From contig LUCM01009864.1 in NCBI GenBank assembly GCA_008360955.1, forward strand, positions 656,403-720,402: DNA of 64,000 nucleotides, written 5' to 3'. The position numbers were made by a program, and so were the translations under genes. Shown here piece by piece: positions 60,967 through 64,000 of the stretch (its first letter is position 1; each line of letters starts with the position of its first letter). The notes beneath the pieces were generated by a model that was given only the letters and a program-made list of their open reading frames with translations, did not search any database and had not been told where the DNA came from. The DNA comes from Fasciolopsis buskii (lineage: Eukaryota > Platyhelminthes > Trematoda > Plagiorchiida > Fasciolidae).

Positions 60967-63801
60967 TGACAAGAAATAACTCAAACGGAACCTTAGTGTT
61001 TGTTCTCCACTACGTTATTGTTCTTTTTGGTGCAAAATTTCTTATTCAACTCCTAGTCCGATGCACACAATGCCGGGAGCGCAACGCGGATCAAAACGAG
61101 AAATTCGATCTGTCTAGCTTGCGTGAATAATAGCATCCAAATAAGATCTCAAGACTTGCATTTTTATACGGAAAAGAATTTCATAAGTTTTATCCTCCAT
61201 ACCACTGAAATAAAAAAACAGTTTAATGGTTTACTGAAAACAACAGTCTTAATAGGGGCACCAAGAATAACAGAACAAAGCCAAAGTTCATGATTCAGAT
61301 CAAATCTCCAACTCAAGGATATCGAACGTAGACCCTGTCACCAGCCACTAGCATGCAGACAATGAAACCAATTGGGTGGCTAGCATGATTCTGCTAAGAT
61401 GAAATACACTATTCGCTTCGTAAAAAAGCAGGGTGAACTTTACGAGAACCAGATAGTGAACCAACCAACAAAAGGCAATACGACCCACCTTTCCAATCCG
61501 CCAGCCGCTCCGCACCGATAAGCGGACCCCAGATTAGCAGATCTGTGATTTCAAGCCAGGGTTTCGGATAGTCACGTAACTGAAATCGCCATCGATCCAC
61601 ATTCAAGCTGATCTGACGACACCAGAGTGTGGTGAAATCTGATGGGGTCAGGTTGGGCCAGGGACTGGGAACATGAGGAACGCAAATTGAGTAGAATTAT
61701 TTAAGAAAGAGCCAAAGTCTAAACAAATGAATTTATTACTGAGGTCAGGTTTTTATGACGGATTTTCCATTGCTGGTTGGATGCGTGCAATCGAAAACCT
61801 GTAGTCACATATTCAGCCGGATTTATACAGAGGAACAAACGATTAACAAGTTTAATGGTAGATTGCAAATAAAAAGCATTCAATAAACCGAAGATCATAT
61901 AGTAAGGGTGCATGGAGAGGCGATTAAACGATGACAAGGCTAACCGAATTTCAGACTGCCACCGGCTTTTTCCAGGCCAGTCCGAGAGTGAGAATGCCAT
62001 GAATGGGTCAGAACACGGACTAGTGAACTGGAAATGTCTATATTCAGCCAAAGAGAAGAAACCACGGTTGATGAGGAAGAGCAATCAACATACTCCTTCA
62101 CACGACAAAGCCATATTTTACCAAACCAAGCCAACCTAGCTACCTAAAATACCACTGAAGCGTCAAGATCAAGTCCAAAGTAAGCAGTGACGCGGCCATT
62201 GAATGCTCTGAGTGCACGCAAAACCAGCCAATCAGATGGGTGAATAAAAGATAGGACCAAAGACCTAAGAGGAGAATGTGGTTACGCTTTCCGGGAAAAC
62301 TTAAAAACAATATCTGATTTTGACTAATAAAAGAAGCATTTTCACTAGCTTGAAGTTATTCAATTTGGTCTGACTTAAAGAACCGGAACAAGATCCGAGG
62401 TAGCCGAGATAAGATTGATTGAAAGTGCTTAACTTCCCGATTTTACAACAATGACTTGCGCAGAAAACCGGAATATTTCATTAGACGTTGACAATGACCG
62501 GTCGAGCTCCAAAGTGAAGCGATCGTCTCGAAATCCGGCTCACCGAAAAATGCCGAGTAATATTCAAACATATACATCCCGAAAGCTGGGACTTTCAACC
62601 AAAGAAACAACAGAGAGCGTAAATCTCAAATTTCCGAAGTGCATTAAACGACAGGAAACCAAAGGAATTGGTGTCTTATTGATTTAGCAAAGAAACAGCA
62701 CTTTTATATAACAAAACTGTTGAAAGGGCAAAATATTTTGATAAGCGTTGGGAAAGTTCCTTTTGCACCTGTGTACTAATGCATATAGGACTTCTCTTTA
62801 GATAAACGAATACAGCTTCACTGTTGATTATTTTTAGATAGAACAATTGAGAGCCCTGCGTGCGAAACTGAGGCTAATTGACCCACAAAACTGGTGAAAT
62901 TGTTAAAACGAAAAGGATGGAGAAACTCTGGTCATAAAATGAGACGGAAAGAGATCACAAGGCGCTAGCTCATCCAGTAAGATGGGAGAGAGCAACTTCA
63001 TGAAATAATTCACCACGTGATATCATCGCTCAACTCACCATAAAGAAACCATGGAAGCACGATACAGCTGTTTCATTCTTGTTAGGAATCGTCAGCAGTG
63101 CATATGGACCGCGCCCGAACTGGGACGTGAACCCGGGACGAACGATTTTGAGTCGATGACTCCTAACAAGGATGAGACAACTGTATAGTGCTTCCATGGT
63201 TTCTAAACGGTCAGCTGAGCGAATATATCACATGGTGAATTATTCCATGAAAACATTCAATCTCTAACTACTAACACATATCAAGAGAGTAATTTCTTCT
63301 TTTCACGAGACCTATCGCATAGGTTCTTAAATTAAAATCGCAATTCACACAAATTCAGTAACCCAAATTAAAATGCACACACGAATCATCTGCTAATAGG
63401 CTATTCAAAGAAACCGTGGGAAAACACGAGCGGAATGGACTATCTTCCATCTCTGACAAAACAAGTAGACCATGAGTGGTGGTTGAAAGGCGTACGGGGT
63501 AAACCCACCTACAACTGTCGATCTGCTTCATACGCTCGATCACTTGTTCTGGATCGGAGAATGTGCTGTCCGCGAGTACCTTTAAGTGTACCGAGTTCAA
63601 GGTCCAGGTGAACAGTTCATCCGCCGTAGGAAATTCCTGTTTGAATTTGTGCAATCGTGTCCGATATTCCGTGGCACGTTGAACTTCCATGCGTGTGAGG
63701 CATGCAAGTCGCTCGGCTTCTGTGAACAGGATGATGAGGTATTTTTCAACACGTGATGGTAGTATAGTGAGGAACGGCAATAAGGCACAACTACTTTGCA
63801 C
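6714..63801 (-). CDS. BLTP2: BLTP2 (KIAA0100/hobbit) bridge-like lipid transfer protein, partial gene, 26 exons
   Basis: A single minus-strand gene is read in 26 exons totalling about 5.3 kb (about 1,750 residues). Exon order and sequence blocks follow human BLTP2 from its middle to near its C-terminus. BLTP2 proteins are very long hydrophobic-groove lipid bridges, anchored in the ER by an N-terminal segment and acting at ER-plasma membrane contacts; hobbit mutants in fly have secretion and growth defects. Visible landmarks in order are LADSTF, LRDYPKPWLEI, GWWDR (family GFWDK block), HDSYRYFR, RPIRRGKVF, GMQYFATV, ISRCSCQ, VDIVNDLILYVEP, a coiled coil, [19 protein letters not shown] and MMPFFFPEKS. 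Splice phases agree at every junction. The 5' part, with the membrane anchor, is right of the window. The terminal exon or exons carrying the conserved Y-I-K-I-P/SYKG block were not found and are probably left of it. Splice borders are my own reading. Assignment to the family is very strong. Confidence 0.95.
7279..7326. repeat. (AT)24 microsatellite
   Basis: An uninterrupted run of 24 AT units lies in the intron between exons 26 and 25. It is likely polymorphic in length. Confidence 0.98.
8719..8916 (-). CDS. BLTP2: BLTP2 exon 25 of window (candidate)
   Basis: A 198-base candidate exon between acceptor ccttttgtctacag and donor CACATG/GTAAAG. Both flanking phases fit the neighbours: two bases complete Arg, and it ends in phase 1. 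It codes a basic stretch, RAIIVERRQSKRHQG, followed by a Gln/Ser/Thr-rich tail. It sits where human BLTP2 has a poorly conserved basic/Ser-rich linker. Support is splice signals, frame and position; no conserved motif confirms it. Confidence 0.6.
8917..10385 (-). other. Intron between exons 24 and 25
   Basis: No element was identified. A run of ten G lies at 9479-9488, next to a ggattcgaattcc string near 9513 that resembles a tRNA B box. A plus-strand frame at 9608-9853 has no recognisable domain. Confidence 0.5.
10386..10509 (-). CDS. BLTP2: BLTP2 exon 24 of window
   Basis: Acceptor aactcatctggcag (phase 0), donor CACAA/GTGAGT (phase 1). It opens ISKQFYRVMMPFFFPEKS, matching human LTHQFFHRMMGFFFPGRS. 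It joins exon 23 (MSLQ) exactly as human TIQ joins LTHQ. The open frame reaches further upstream, but that part is intron, because exon 23 already supplies the aligned residues. Confidence 0.94.
11040..11300 (+). repeat. tRNA-like (SINE-type) repeat, copy A
   Basis: The string aggtttgaatcccagacc (about 11171) fits a Pol III B box. The downstream part (gccactccaaattaaagggtc) resembles the tail of the repeat at 33.64-33.85 kb (gccacaccaaatttcagggtc). The element lies in the intron between exons 24 and 23. The 5' limit is approximate. Confidence 0.5.
11777..11917 (-). CDS. BLTP2: BLTP2 exon 23 of window
   Basis: 47 codons, phase 0 at both ends, between acceptor tcggtttgctctag and donor CTACAG/GTAGGC. 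It codes [20 protein letters not shown] and then MEISVAPMSLQ, against human [20 protein letters not shown] and HFEVNVVPLTIQ. The PVGGISVK block is identical. Confidence 0.94.
14195..14495 (+). pseudogene. RTE-type reverse transcriptase fragment, plus strand
   Basis: The frame codes DLSSAFDWTALFSALHRKSV, then FVNFLRALYW and YGELSRSFKTTS. This is the N-terminal part of an RTE reverse transcriptase (compare LDLKGVFDSVDRPALLSALH in the copy at 20.4 kb). It breaks off before the YADD catalytic box. It lies in the intron between exons 23 and 22, antisense to BLTP2. Confidence 0.85.
14839..15018 (-). CDS. BLTP2: BLTP2 exon 22 of window, probable GC donor
   Basis: 60 codons, phase 0 at both ends, after acceptor tccgaatttcctccag. 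It codes [20 protein letters not shown], then GFLYAKTHRQDD and LELGWIRVSNLVPD. Human has [32 protein letters not shown] and LELGWFTMNNLLPN. The coding match runs up to CFQK (human AVYK), where the only fitting donor is AAAAG/GCAAGC, a GC-AG type intron. Confidence 0.95.
15019..17225 (-). other. Intron between exons 21 and 22
   Basis: 2.2 kb without recognised elements. Short frames on both strands have no domain. Confidence 0.5.
17226..17524 (-). CDS. BLTP2: BLTP2 exon 21 of window, polar insertion
   Basis: Acceptor atttattctttttag (two bases complete Thr), donor AGTGAG/GTGAGT (phase 0). Its final AAIVRRSE matches the human VSVVRRTE that precedes the WRL-EEDGQ block. The preceding 90 or so residues have no human counterpart that I recall. 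They include a run of five Gln and many Ser/Thr/Pro, and look like a lineage-specific disordered insertion. Confidence 0.9.
18397..18638 (-). CDS. BLTP2: BLTP2 exon 20 of window, second part of coiled coil
   Basis: Acceptor cttctattcatacag (one base completes Gln), donor CAAAA/GTAAGT (phase 1). It codes RRLEAQLAQIKTRIVEQNTL and then YYQQLQVKAQRRHMQVQAMR, a helical, Gln/Arg-rich continuation of the coiled coil. The human counterpart is [20 protein letters not shown] and later FKDFQLQRANKMELRKQ. It ends in an Ala/Ser-rich stretch. Confidence 0.92.
18965..19040 (-). repeat. tRNA-like sequence, probably SINE-derived, minus strand
   Basis: On the minus strand the string TAGCTCATCTGG fits a Pol III A box. 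About 30 bases further on, CTGTTCGATCCTA fits a B box. A clean acceptor stem and CCA region are not obvious, so it is more likely a tRNA-derived SINE head or tRNA pseudogene than an active tRNA. It is intronic, just beyond the 3' end of an RTE element. Confidence 0.5.
19095..20710 (-). mobile_element. RTE-type LINE, reverse transcriptase and 3' end, minus strand
   Basis: This is the best-preserved retroelement here. Minus-strand frames at 20698-20369, 20526-19864 and 19857-19405 together cover the RT. They contain KQQAGFRPGR, VVFLDLKGVFDSVDRPALL, SGVRQGCLISPFLFNFVMDE, the catalytic box DLDYADDVVCLF, FTYLGSCVSNGG, LLYGCETW and LRLLGRVLRM. At least two frame changes break it. It is truncated at the 5' end, so no endonuclease is seen. 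It ends in a gatgatgatg-rich tail typical of RTE elements. It lies in the intron between exons 20 and 19, in the same sense as BLTP2. Confidence 0.92.
20835..21142 (-). CDS. BLTP2: BLTP2 exon 19 of window, first part of coiled coil
   Basis: Acceptor cgttacattccag (phase 0), donor TACA/GTAAGT (phase 2). It codes AQTERNRVALGL and then RDQECLRQLVAEQRSLERYL, which align with human KKQRVRFQLEI and [20 protein letters not shown]. The heptad pattern continues the coiled coil. The last 45 residues or so are Ser/Gly-rich and have no clear human match. Confidence 0.93.
21143..23179 (-). other. Intron between exons 18 and 19
   Basis: 2.0 kb without recognised repeats or frames with domains. Confidence 0.5.
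23180..23245 (-). CDS. BLTP2: BLTP2 exon 18 of window
   Basis: A 22-codon micro-exon with phase-0 ends, between acceptor ttcattcgtcgtattgcag and donor CGAAAA/GTATGT. It codes QYHMIVDIVNDLILYVEPQR, against human [20 protein letters not shown]. This is among the most conserved blocks of the family and was the first clue to the gene's identity. Confidence 0.97.
23440..24060. other. GC-richer intronic block, unidentified
   Basis: A stretch visibly richer in G and C than its surroundings, without a long open frame, lies in the intron between exons 18 and 17. Its sharp contrast suggests an old insertion. No coding motif or terminal repeat was found. Confidence 0.3.
24820..24909 (-). CDS. BLTP2: BLTP2 exon 17 of window
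   Basis: 30 codons, phase 0 at both ends, between acceptor tgtctgctctttcag and donor AATTCG/GTAAAT. It codes GADTVTILHHTLNICTNS, the equivalent of human GAVDTFTLIHHELEISTNP. The join to exon 18 reproduces the human order without a gap. Confidence 0.95.
24910..26318 (-). other. Intron between exons 16 and 17
   Basis: 1.4 kb without recognised repeats or coding content. Confidence 0.5.
26319..26711 (-). CDS. BLTP2: BLTP2 exon 16 of window
   Basis: 131 codons, phase 0 at both ends, between acceptor cgcactctttgatcag and donor CCTCTA/GTAAGT. It codes GCGRSVGGVVNACVATHVTP early on and IQLQRMISRCSCQVFYVHYK near its end. Human has ESGQAVGGMVTTTTDW and QVQRIISRCNCRMYYISYS. Between the two blocks is a longer Ala/Pro/Ser linker than I recall in human. 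Confidence 0.94.
26712..28024 (-). other. Intron between exons 15 and 16
   Basis: 1.3 kb. Several short frames occur on both strands. None has a recognisable domain or fits the BLTP2 alignment, which is continuous across this intron. Confidence 0.5.
28025..28192 (-). CDS. BLTP2: BLTP2 exon 15 of window
   Basis: 56 codons, phase 0 at both ends, between acceptor ttttcctgtcactcag and donor GGTCAA/GTACGT. It codes AGYVLVTAARAKLNALAHPP, then LTKSSLVGHLEGMQYFATV. The human counterpart is [20 protein letters not shown] and then KTSWTCLLDGMQYFATTE. The GMQYFAT core is identical. Confidence 0.95.
28560..28710 (+). repeat. RTE-type LINE 3' end fragment, plus strand
   Basis: The segment around 28650-28710 (aaggcaacggttagtgggacttgccctgctgtttaac region) resembles the 3' untranslated end of the RTE copy at 58.05 kb and likewise runs into a gatgatgttgatg tail. 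It is antisense to BLTP2, in the intron between exons 14 and 15. Confidence 0.6.
29138..29154. repeat. Short (TA)n tract
   Basis: About eight TA units, intronic, beside the 3' side of the RTE remnant. Confidence 0.9.
29200..30470 (-). pseudogene. RTE-type LINE remnant with altered catalytic box, minus strand
   Basis: The minus strand reads IIIVFLDDRESFDSVDRSAL, then FVMSNGVRQDCPIPPFIFYF, then LEYAGHIVLLSDNAEAIQRA, and nearer the 3' end LRWLGYVLCMSVHRLPFRAL. The RTE order is clear. The catalytic YADD box has become YAGH and the frame shifts several times, so the copy is dead. It lies in the intron between exons 14 and 15, in BLTP2 sense. Confidence 0.88.
31009..31076 (-). CDS. BLTP2: BLTP2 exon 14 of window
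   Basis: The 3' end is clear: NWHVELVNSQ before donor CAG/GTAAGC, phase 0, matching human NCLIELVNCQ. The 5' end is uncertain. The acceptor used here (cagttgcaag) fits phase 1 of exon 13 but has a poor pyrimidine tract. A stronger tract (cttcccccttctcttt) leads to an acceptor starting at 31113. That version adds EPKQTDVVGQLQG and aligns better with human, but needs a phase-0 partner. Confidence 0.8.
32411..32549 (-). CDS. BLTP2: BLTP2 exon 13 of window
   Basis: Acceptor atcatcatcgcttag (phase 0), donor ATAA/GTGAGT (phase 1). It codes DLTYSSVLSCNSHPILAYCY, followed by a Ser/Ala-rich stretch ending SVSDISIS. Similarity to human is low here, around SGMSDQLCGIAAC. The exon is supported mainly by frame, splice sites and position. 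Two downstream acceptors in the same sequence would put the frame out, so this one was chosen. The junction to the next exon is the weakest in the model. Confidence 0.7.
33640..33850 (+). repeat. tRNA-like (SINE-type) repeat, copy B
   Basis: The string gtagctcagtcggtagatcg (about 33648) fits a Pol III A box, and ggaggttcaaatcccaaa (about 33742) fits a B box about 95 bases later. The spacing is too large for a plain tRNA. The tail resembles the copy at 11.2 kb. It lies in the intron between exons 12 and 13. Confidence 0.6.
34070..34439 (-). CDS. BLTP2: BLTP2 exon 12 of window
   Basis: Acceptor actgatttgtctag (one base completes the codon), donor GAAGAG/GTGTGT (phase 0). The C-terminal end codes MLAQLLDEVDTARFYAYCEE, matching human MLQKLIEETDRFVVFTEEE. 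The first hundred residues are Ser/Thr/Asn/Pro-rich and sit where human BLTP2 has a Pro/Ser-rich linker. They probably form a disordered loop outside the lipid groove. Confidence 0.9.
35054..36518 (-). repeat. 1.47-kb duplicated RTE remnant, copy 1
   Basis: This block matches 43141-44605 at a constant offset of 8087 bases, with no indels noticed and about ten substitutions. It is a decayed RTE LINE on the minus strand. Read minus, WEEMSSRMQNNRLRYLDLKY followed by LWHERDIRLSTKGREYT corresponds to the post-RT region of RTE elements. Many shared stops are present in both copies. It lies in the intron between exons 11 and 12. Confidence 0.95.
36519..37650 (-). repeat. RTE remnant, upstream continuation of copy 1
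   Basis: Beyond the duplicated block the element continues towards its 5' side. It resembles the remnant at 500-1480, for example cgaggatatccctcctttgtgaagtt near 36990. This part is absent from the second copy, which stops at 44605. No intact frame was found. Confidence 0.55.
38463..38668 (-). CDS. BLTP2: BLTP2 exon 11 of window
   Basis: Acceptor catgttttcaccgatag (phase 0), donor TCGGG/GTAAGC (phase 2). The exon opens LTPTHRLEVSDLKLRW and continues RDLIYMLMDTYQHAQSLKRN, then LSARATQAFQLE. Human has THQLHLVDLRISW, then [20 protein letters not shown] and LSTEALKGLKI. The intron before it (334 bases) is the shortest in the gene. Confidence 0.95.
39003..39341 (-). CDS. BLTP2: BLTP2 exon 10 of window
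   Basis: 113 codons, phase 0 at both ends, between acceptor cattttgattttag and donor GAAAGC/GTAAGT. The N-terminal half codes EDFILVPLLHYEQVAPALLP, which corresponds to human THLLSLSSLTYQRHS. It is followed by a polar, Ser/Thr/Gln-rich linker that has no match in my memory of the human protein and is probably disordered. Confidence 0.85.
40100..40427 (-). CDS. BLTP2: BLTP2 exon 9 of window
   Basis: Acceptor ctctttttcgcag-type tract (gtttctcttttcgcag); one base completes the split Gln codon. The exon codes LPQLELSYWVSYAKRTGVHV and, later, MIRRPQTHWAVVNLSSSLQD. Human has [20 protein letters not shown] and MRRLISDWSVTQMVSDLSQ. The 3' border is uncertain: CAA/GTAGTT (used here) and AAG/GTTGCA, which would end the exon at 40061, are both in phase 0. 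Confidence 0.9.
41600..42370 (-). pseudogene. Second LINE type (non-RTE), reverse transcriptase fragment, minus strand
   Basis: The minus strand contains FNYADDVALCQAASSNDDFQ (YADD box at 42236-42247), then a Ser/Phe-rich stretch with CFECLFSLPRSAYSS. After a frame change come RWTSHFHLCVKNLRRLSFQI and RKLRHYT. This resembles the palm and thumb of a jockey/CR1-class LINE and differs from the RTE copies. Stops interrupt it. It lies in the intron between exons 8 and 9, in BLTP2 sense. It could be the other end of the family seen at 2.9 kb. Confidence 0.75.
43141..44605 (-). repeat. 1.47-kb duplicated RTE remnant, copy 2
   Basis: Direct-orientation copy of 35054-36518 at about 99% identity, in the intron between exons 8 and 9. 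It carries the same disabled frames as copy 1. On the right it ends abruptly after cggggatttcgttaactc. No clear target-site duplication was seen at its borders. Confidence 0.95.
44868..44959 (-). CDS. BLTP2: BLTP2 exon 8 of window
   Basis: A 92-base exon between acceptor cacatctttcggtgcaag (phase 0) and donor CTACA/GTGAGT (phase 2). It codes MCLTKVARPIRRGKVF and then HRKPLFGRLL. Joined to exon 7, the stretch from LKFADKLR through VARPIRRGKVF has exactly the length of its human counterpart, ending SVTRPICRGKLF. The contiguity shows that no exon is missing between 44.96 and 48.51 kb. Confidence 0.94.
44960..48511 (-). other. Intron between exons 7 and 8
   Basis: 3.55 kb without an assigned element. 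It holds minus-strand frame 45815-45570 (81 codons), which does not fit BLTP2, and a short (ATT)n at about 47941-47952. Plus-strand frames near 46.2-47.4 kb have no recognisable domain. Confidence 0.45.
48512..48661 (-). CDS. BLTP2: BLTP2 exon 7 of window
   Basis: A 50-codon exon, phase 0 at both ends, between acceptor aacgtgaacag and donor TTCGA/GTAAGT. It opens HDSYRYFRGNRLAVRI and ends QPSCLFYTNVLKFADKLR. The human equivalents are HDSYRAFRSENLNLSI and QPRILLYSSTLRWMQNF. The acceptor has a poor pyrimidine tract, but frame and alignment both fix it. Confidence 0.93.
48662..50315 (-). other. Intron between exons 6 and 7
   Basis: 1.65 kb. A ggttcagatcc string near 49100 resembles a Pol III B box, but no matching A box was found. 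Nothing else was recognised. Confidence 0.45.
50316..50412 (-). CDS. BLTP2: BLTP2 exon 6 of window
   Basis: A 97-base exon between acceptor ttcactcccaaag (one base finishes the split codon) and donor GGAG/GTAAAA (phase 0). The translation IQLDWLSLGNPFDHHSV aligns residue by residue with human LDLQWLCHGNPHDHHSV. The GNP-DHHSV core makes the call secure. It joins exon 5 in frame, giving LEM-N-IQLDW against human LCM-T-LDLQW. Confidence 0.95.
50413..52476 (-). other. Intron between exons 5 and 6
   Basis: 2.1 kb, AT-rich, with a short (TG)n at about 50465-50472. Short plus-strand frames (51381-51569, 51986-52189) have no recognisable domain. Confidence 0.45.
52477..52576 (-). CDS. BLTP2: BLTP2 exon 5 of window
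   Basis: A 100-base exon that is hidden inside a longer open frame in a different reading frame. Acceptor tgttcactccgtcag; donor ATGAA/GTGAGT (phase 2). It codes FHFEGDLDILYHTASKYDG and then ICPILHFPRLEM. The human counterpart is FVFKGDLDINVRTASKYDD and CCFLHLPDLCM. The TASKYD block is identical. Confidence 0.95.
53629..53821. repeat. Foldback (inverted-repeat) element, 75-base arms
   Basis: Arms 53629-53703 and 53747-53821 are inverted copies at about 85% identity by eye, separated by 43 bases. Outer ends read cactagaatctcattt and, on the other side, aaatgagattctagtg. The inner ends share aatcacatgatgat-type sequence. A transcript could form a long hairpin. It fits a foldback or MITE-like element in the intron between exons 4 and 5. 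Confidence 0.88.
56088..56357 (-). CDS. BLTP2: BLTP2 exon 4 of window, with the GWWDR (GFWDK-type) block
   Basis: Acceptor tttcacgtccaaatag (two bases complete an Asp codon); donor ACTG/GTAAGG (phase 1). The exon codes GANWEPTVAWVSQRLDDILP, later LGWWDRVRHLLHG, then SPYNATEFFAWQWNHSAVCW. The human counterpart is PWWDKSRLLFHG followed by [20 protein letters not shown]. The W-W-D-basic motif is the hallmark that gave the fungal Fmp27 GFWDK domain its name. This is one of the strongest matches in the window. Confidence 0.95.
56620..56760. repeat. Partial copy of the 63-kb foldback element
   Basis: Sequence such as taattaggaatcat, agtgcatat and gttgccccgaatacgg follows the inner left arm and loop of the element at 62996-63251, but with many changes. 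Only part of the element is recognisable, and the right arm is not clear. It lies in the intron between exons 4 and 5. Confidence 0.5.
57690..58100 (+). mobile_element. RTE-type LINE 3' end, plus strand, 5'-truncated
   Basis: Nearly identical (about 94% by eye) to the complement of 19095-19510. Plus-strand frame contains KEWKKPCGGQQMTWKRGMRK and WLETLKDMAVNREQWRSCCH, the C-terminal tail of RTE proteins, then a 3' untranslated region and a gatgatgatgat tail. It is a short, 5'-truncated insertion, antisense to BLTP2, in the intron between exons 3 and 4. Confidence 0.9.
58132..58550. repeat. Interspersed repeat, copy B
   Basis: Similar over about 400 bases to 695-1082. It starts around gaatcaagcgagaag (copy A: gaatcaagctagaat) and ends near ccaactcgcagccacac (copy A: accagctcgtagcctcac). 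No coding content was recognised. It directly follows the RTE 3' end. Confidence 0.6.
58617..58715 (-). CDS. BLTP2: BLTP2 exon 3 of window
   Basis: A 99-base exon between acceptor ttgtctctccag (two bases finish a Gly codon) and donor GGTAAGT (phase 1). It codes LRISPGAPWPDYTIIKNCWP and then LKFFYDWNAG. Human BLTP2 has [25 protein letters not shown] here. The LKF-Y-D core is conserved. Confidence 0.92.
58716..60908 (-). other. Left part of the intron between exons 2 and 3
   Basis: 2.2 kb without recognised elements. Short frames such as plus 59525-59788 have no domain. Confidence 0.45.
60911..60964. repeat. (AAC)18 microsatellite
   Basis: An uninterrupted run of about 18 AAC units, in the intron between exons 2 and 3. 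On the transcribed strand it reads GTT. Confidence 0.97.
61489..61664 (-). CDS. BLTP2: BLTP2 exon 2 of window
   Basis: Acceptor gttcccag supplies one base to finish the codon opened in the previous exon; donor is AAAG/GTGGGT (ends phase 1). The translation contains LNVDRWRFQLRDYPKPWLEI and then GPLIGAERL. This lines up with human [20 protein letters not shown] and GRLVGTEQ. RDYP is a well-kept signature of this protein family. About 59 residues are coded. Confidence 0.92.
62996..63251. repeat. Foldback (inverted-repeat) element, about 97-base arms
   Basis: Arms at about 62996-63093 and 63155-63251 are inverted copies at about 84% identity by eye, separated by about 61 bases. The best-kept parts are ataattcacca/tggtgaattat at the outer ends and gaaaccatggaagcac/gtgcttccatggtttc in the middle. 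It lies in the intron between exons 1 and 2. A partial relative occurs at 56.6 kb, so this is a repeat family. Confidence 0.88.
63509..63801 (-). CDS. BLTP2: BLTP2 exon 1 of window
   Basis: The exon opens after acceptor ttctgtcag (phase 0) and closes before donor GTGGGT (phase 2). The part ending FTWTLNSVHLKVLADSTF and then SDPEQVIERMKQID matches the human stretch LTWSLAGLELVALADASF followed by HGPEHVVEQVQELD. The start is less certain: an in-frame alternative acceptor (tgttcacag) lies about 75 bases downstream, before EAERLACL. Preceding exons are outside the window. Confidence 0.88.
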
Positions 63802-64000
63802 CTGACAGAATGATTAACTAAAGAATCAGTTGAATATTTTTGCCATCGATCAAAAAGTCACTGCCACTGTGCGCCAAATCTGTCGATTCCAGTTCCGATG
63901 CCGATCTGGTGTAACCATACTTTCAACAGACCGTTGTATCATAGACTGTTTTCCTCAAAATAAGTGCGAGGTCTGTCGCGCCAGTGCGAGAAACTCAACT

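Noticed and set aside
62451..62687. 78-codon plus-strand frame, basic and Ser-rich
   Set aside because: No recognisable domain, and no splice or promoter context.
1..64000. Bacterial-type operons, CRISPR arrays, phage or plasmid systems
   Set aside because: No such structure was seen. The window is intron-rich eukaryotic DNA with retroelements.

Overview
The window looks like nuclear DNA of an invertebrate metazoan, most likely a digenean fluke. The evidence is spliced exons with GT-AG borders, introns mostly of 1-4 kb, AT-rich non-coding DNA, and introns full of decayed RTE-type LINEs of the kind common in trematodes. No bacterial gene organisation, rRNA, bona fide tRNA, CRISPR array or virus genome was seen. 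The species cannot be fixed from the sequence alone.

One protein-coding gene dominates the minus strand. I read 26 exons between 63801 and 6714 as the middle and C-terminal part of BLTP2 (bridge-like lipid transfer protein 2; human KIAA0100, Drosophila hobbit). The exons run in the same order as the human protein, as I recall it. They carry matching blocks: the TWTL/LADSTF block, the RDYP block, the GWWDR block that matches the family GFWDK motif, the HDSYRYFR block, VARPIRRGK, LKRNLS, HLEGMQYFAT, ISRCSCQVFY, VDIVNDLILYVEP, the coiled coil, the [17 protein letters not shown] block, PVGGISVK and FFFPEKS. Reading phases agree across all 25 junctions, although one (exon 13 to 14) needs a weak acceptor. 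The fragment codes for about 1,750 residues. The N-terminal exons, with the ER anchor, lie beyond the right edge. The last exon or exons lie beyond the left edge.

Everything else recognised is intronic or 3' of the last visible exon. By region: 1-1680, a minus-strand RTE remnant interrupted by another repeat; 2.9-3.5 kb, a LINE endonuclease remnant; 4.4-5.5 kb, a Ty3/gypsy integrase remnant; 6.7-18.6 kb, exons 26 to 20 with an (AT)n tract, an RTE fragment and a tRNA-like repeat; 19.1-20.7 kb, the best-preserved RTE reverse transcriptase; 20.8-28.2 kb, exons 19 to 15; 28.5-30.5 kb, RTE remnants; 31.0-34.4 kb, exons 14 to 12 with a tRNA-like repeat; 35.05-36.52 kb and 43.14-44.61 kb, two almost identical 1.47-kb copies of an RTE remnant, with exons 11 to 9 between them; 41.6-42.4 kb, a second LINE type; 44.9-63.8 kb, exons 8 to 1 with two large foldback elements, an (AAC)n tract and an RTE 3' end.

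I did not find a convincing new molecular system. The most notable items are the complete exon structure of the BLTP2 fragment, the 99%-identical intronic duplication within one gene, a probable GC-AG intron, the large foldback elements, and Ser/Gln-rich insertions in the bridge protein. All comparisons with human BLTP2 and with transposon families are from memory; no database search was run.
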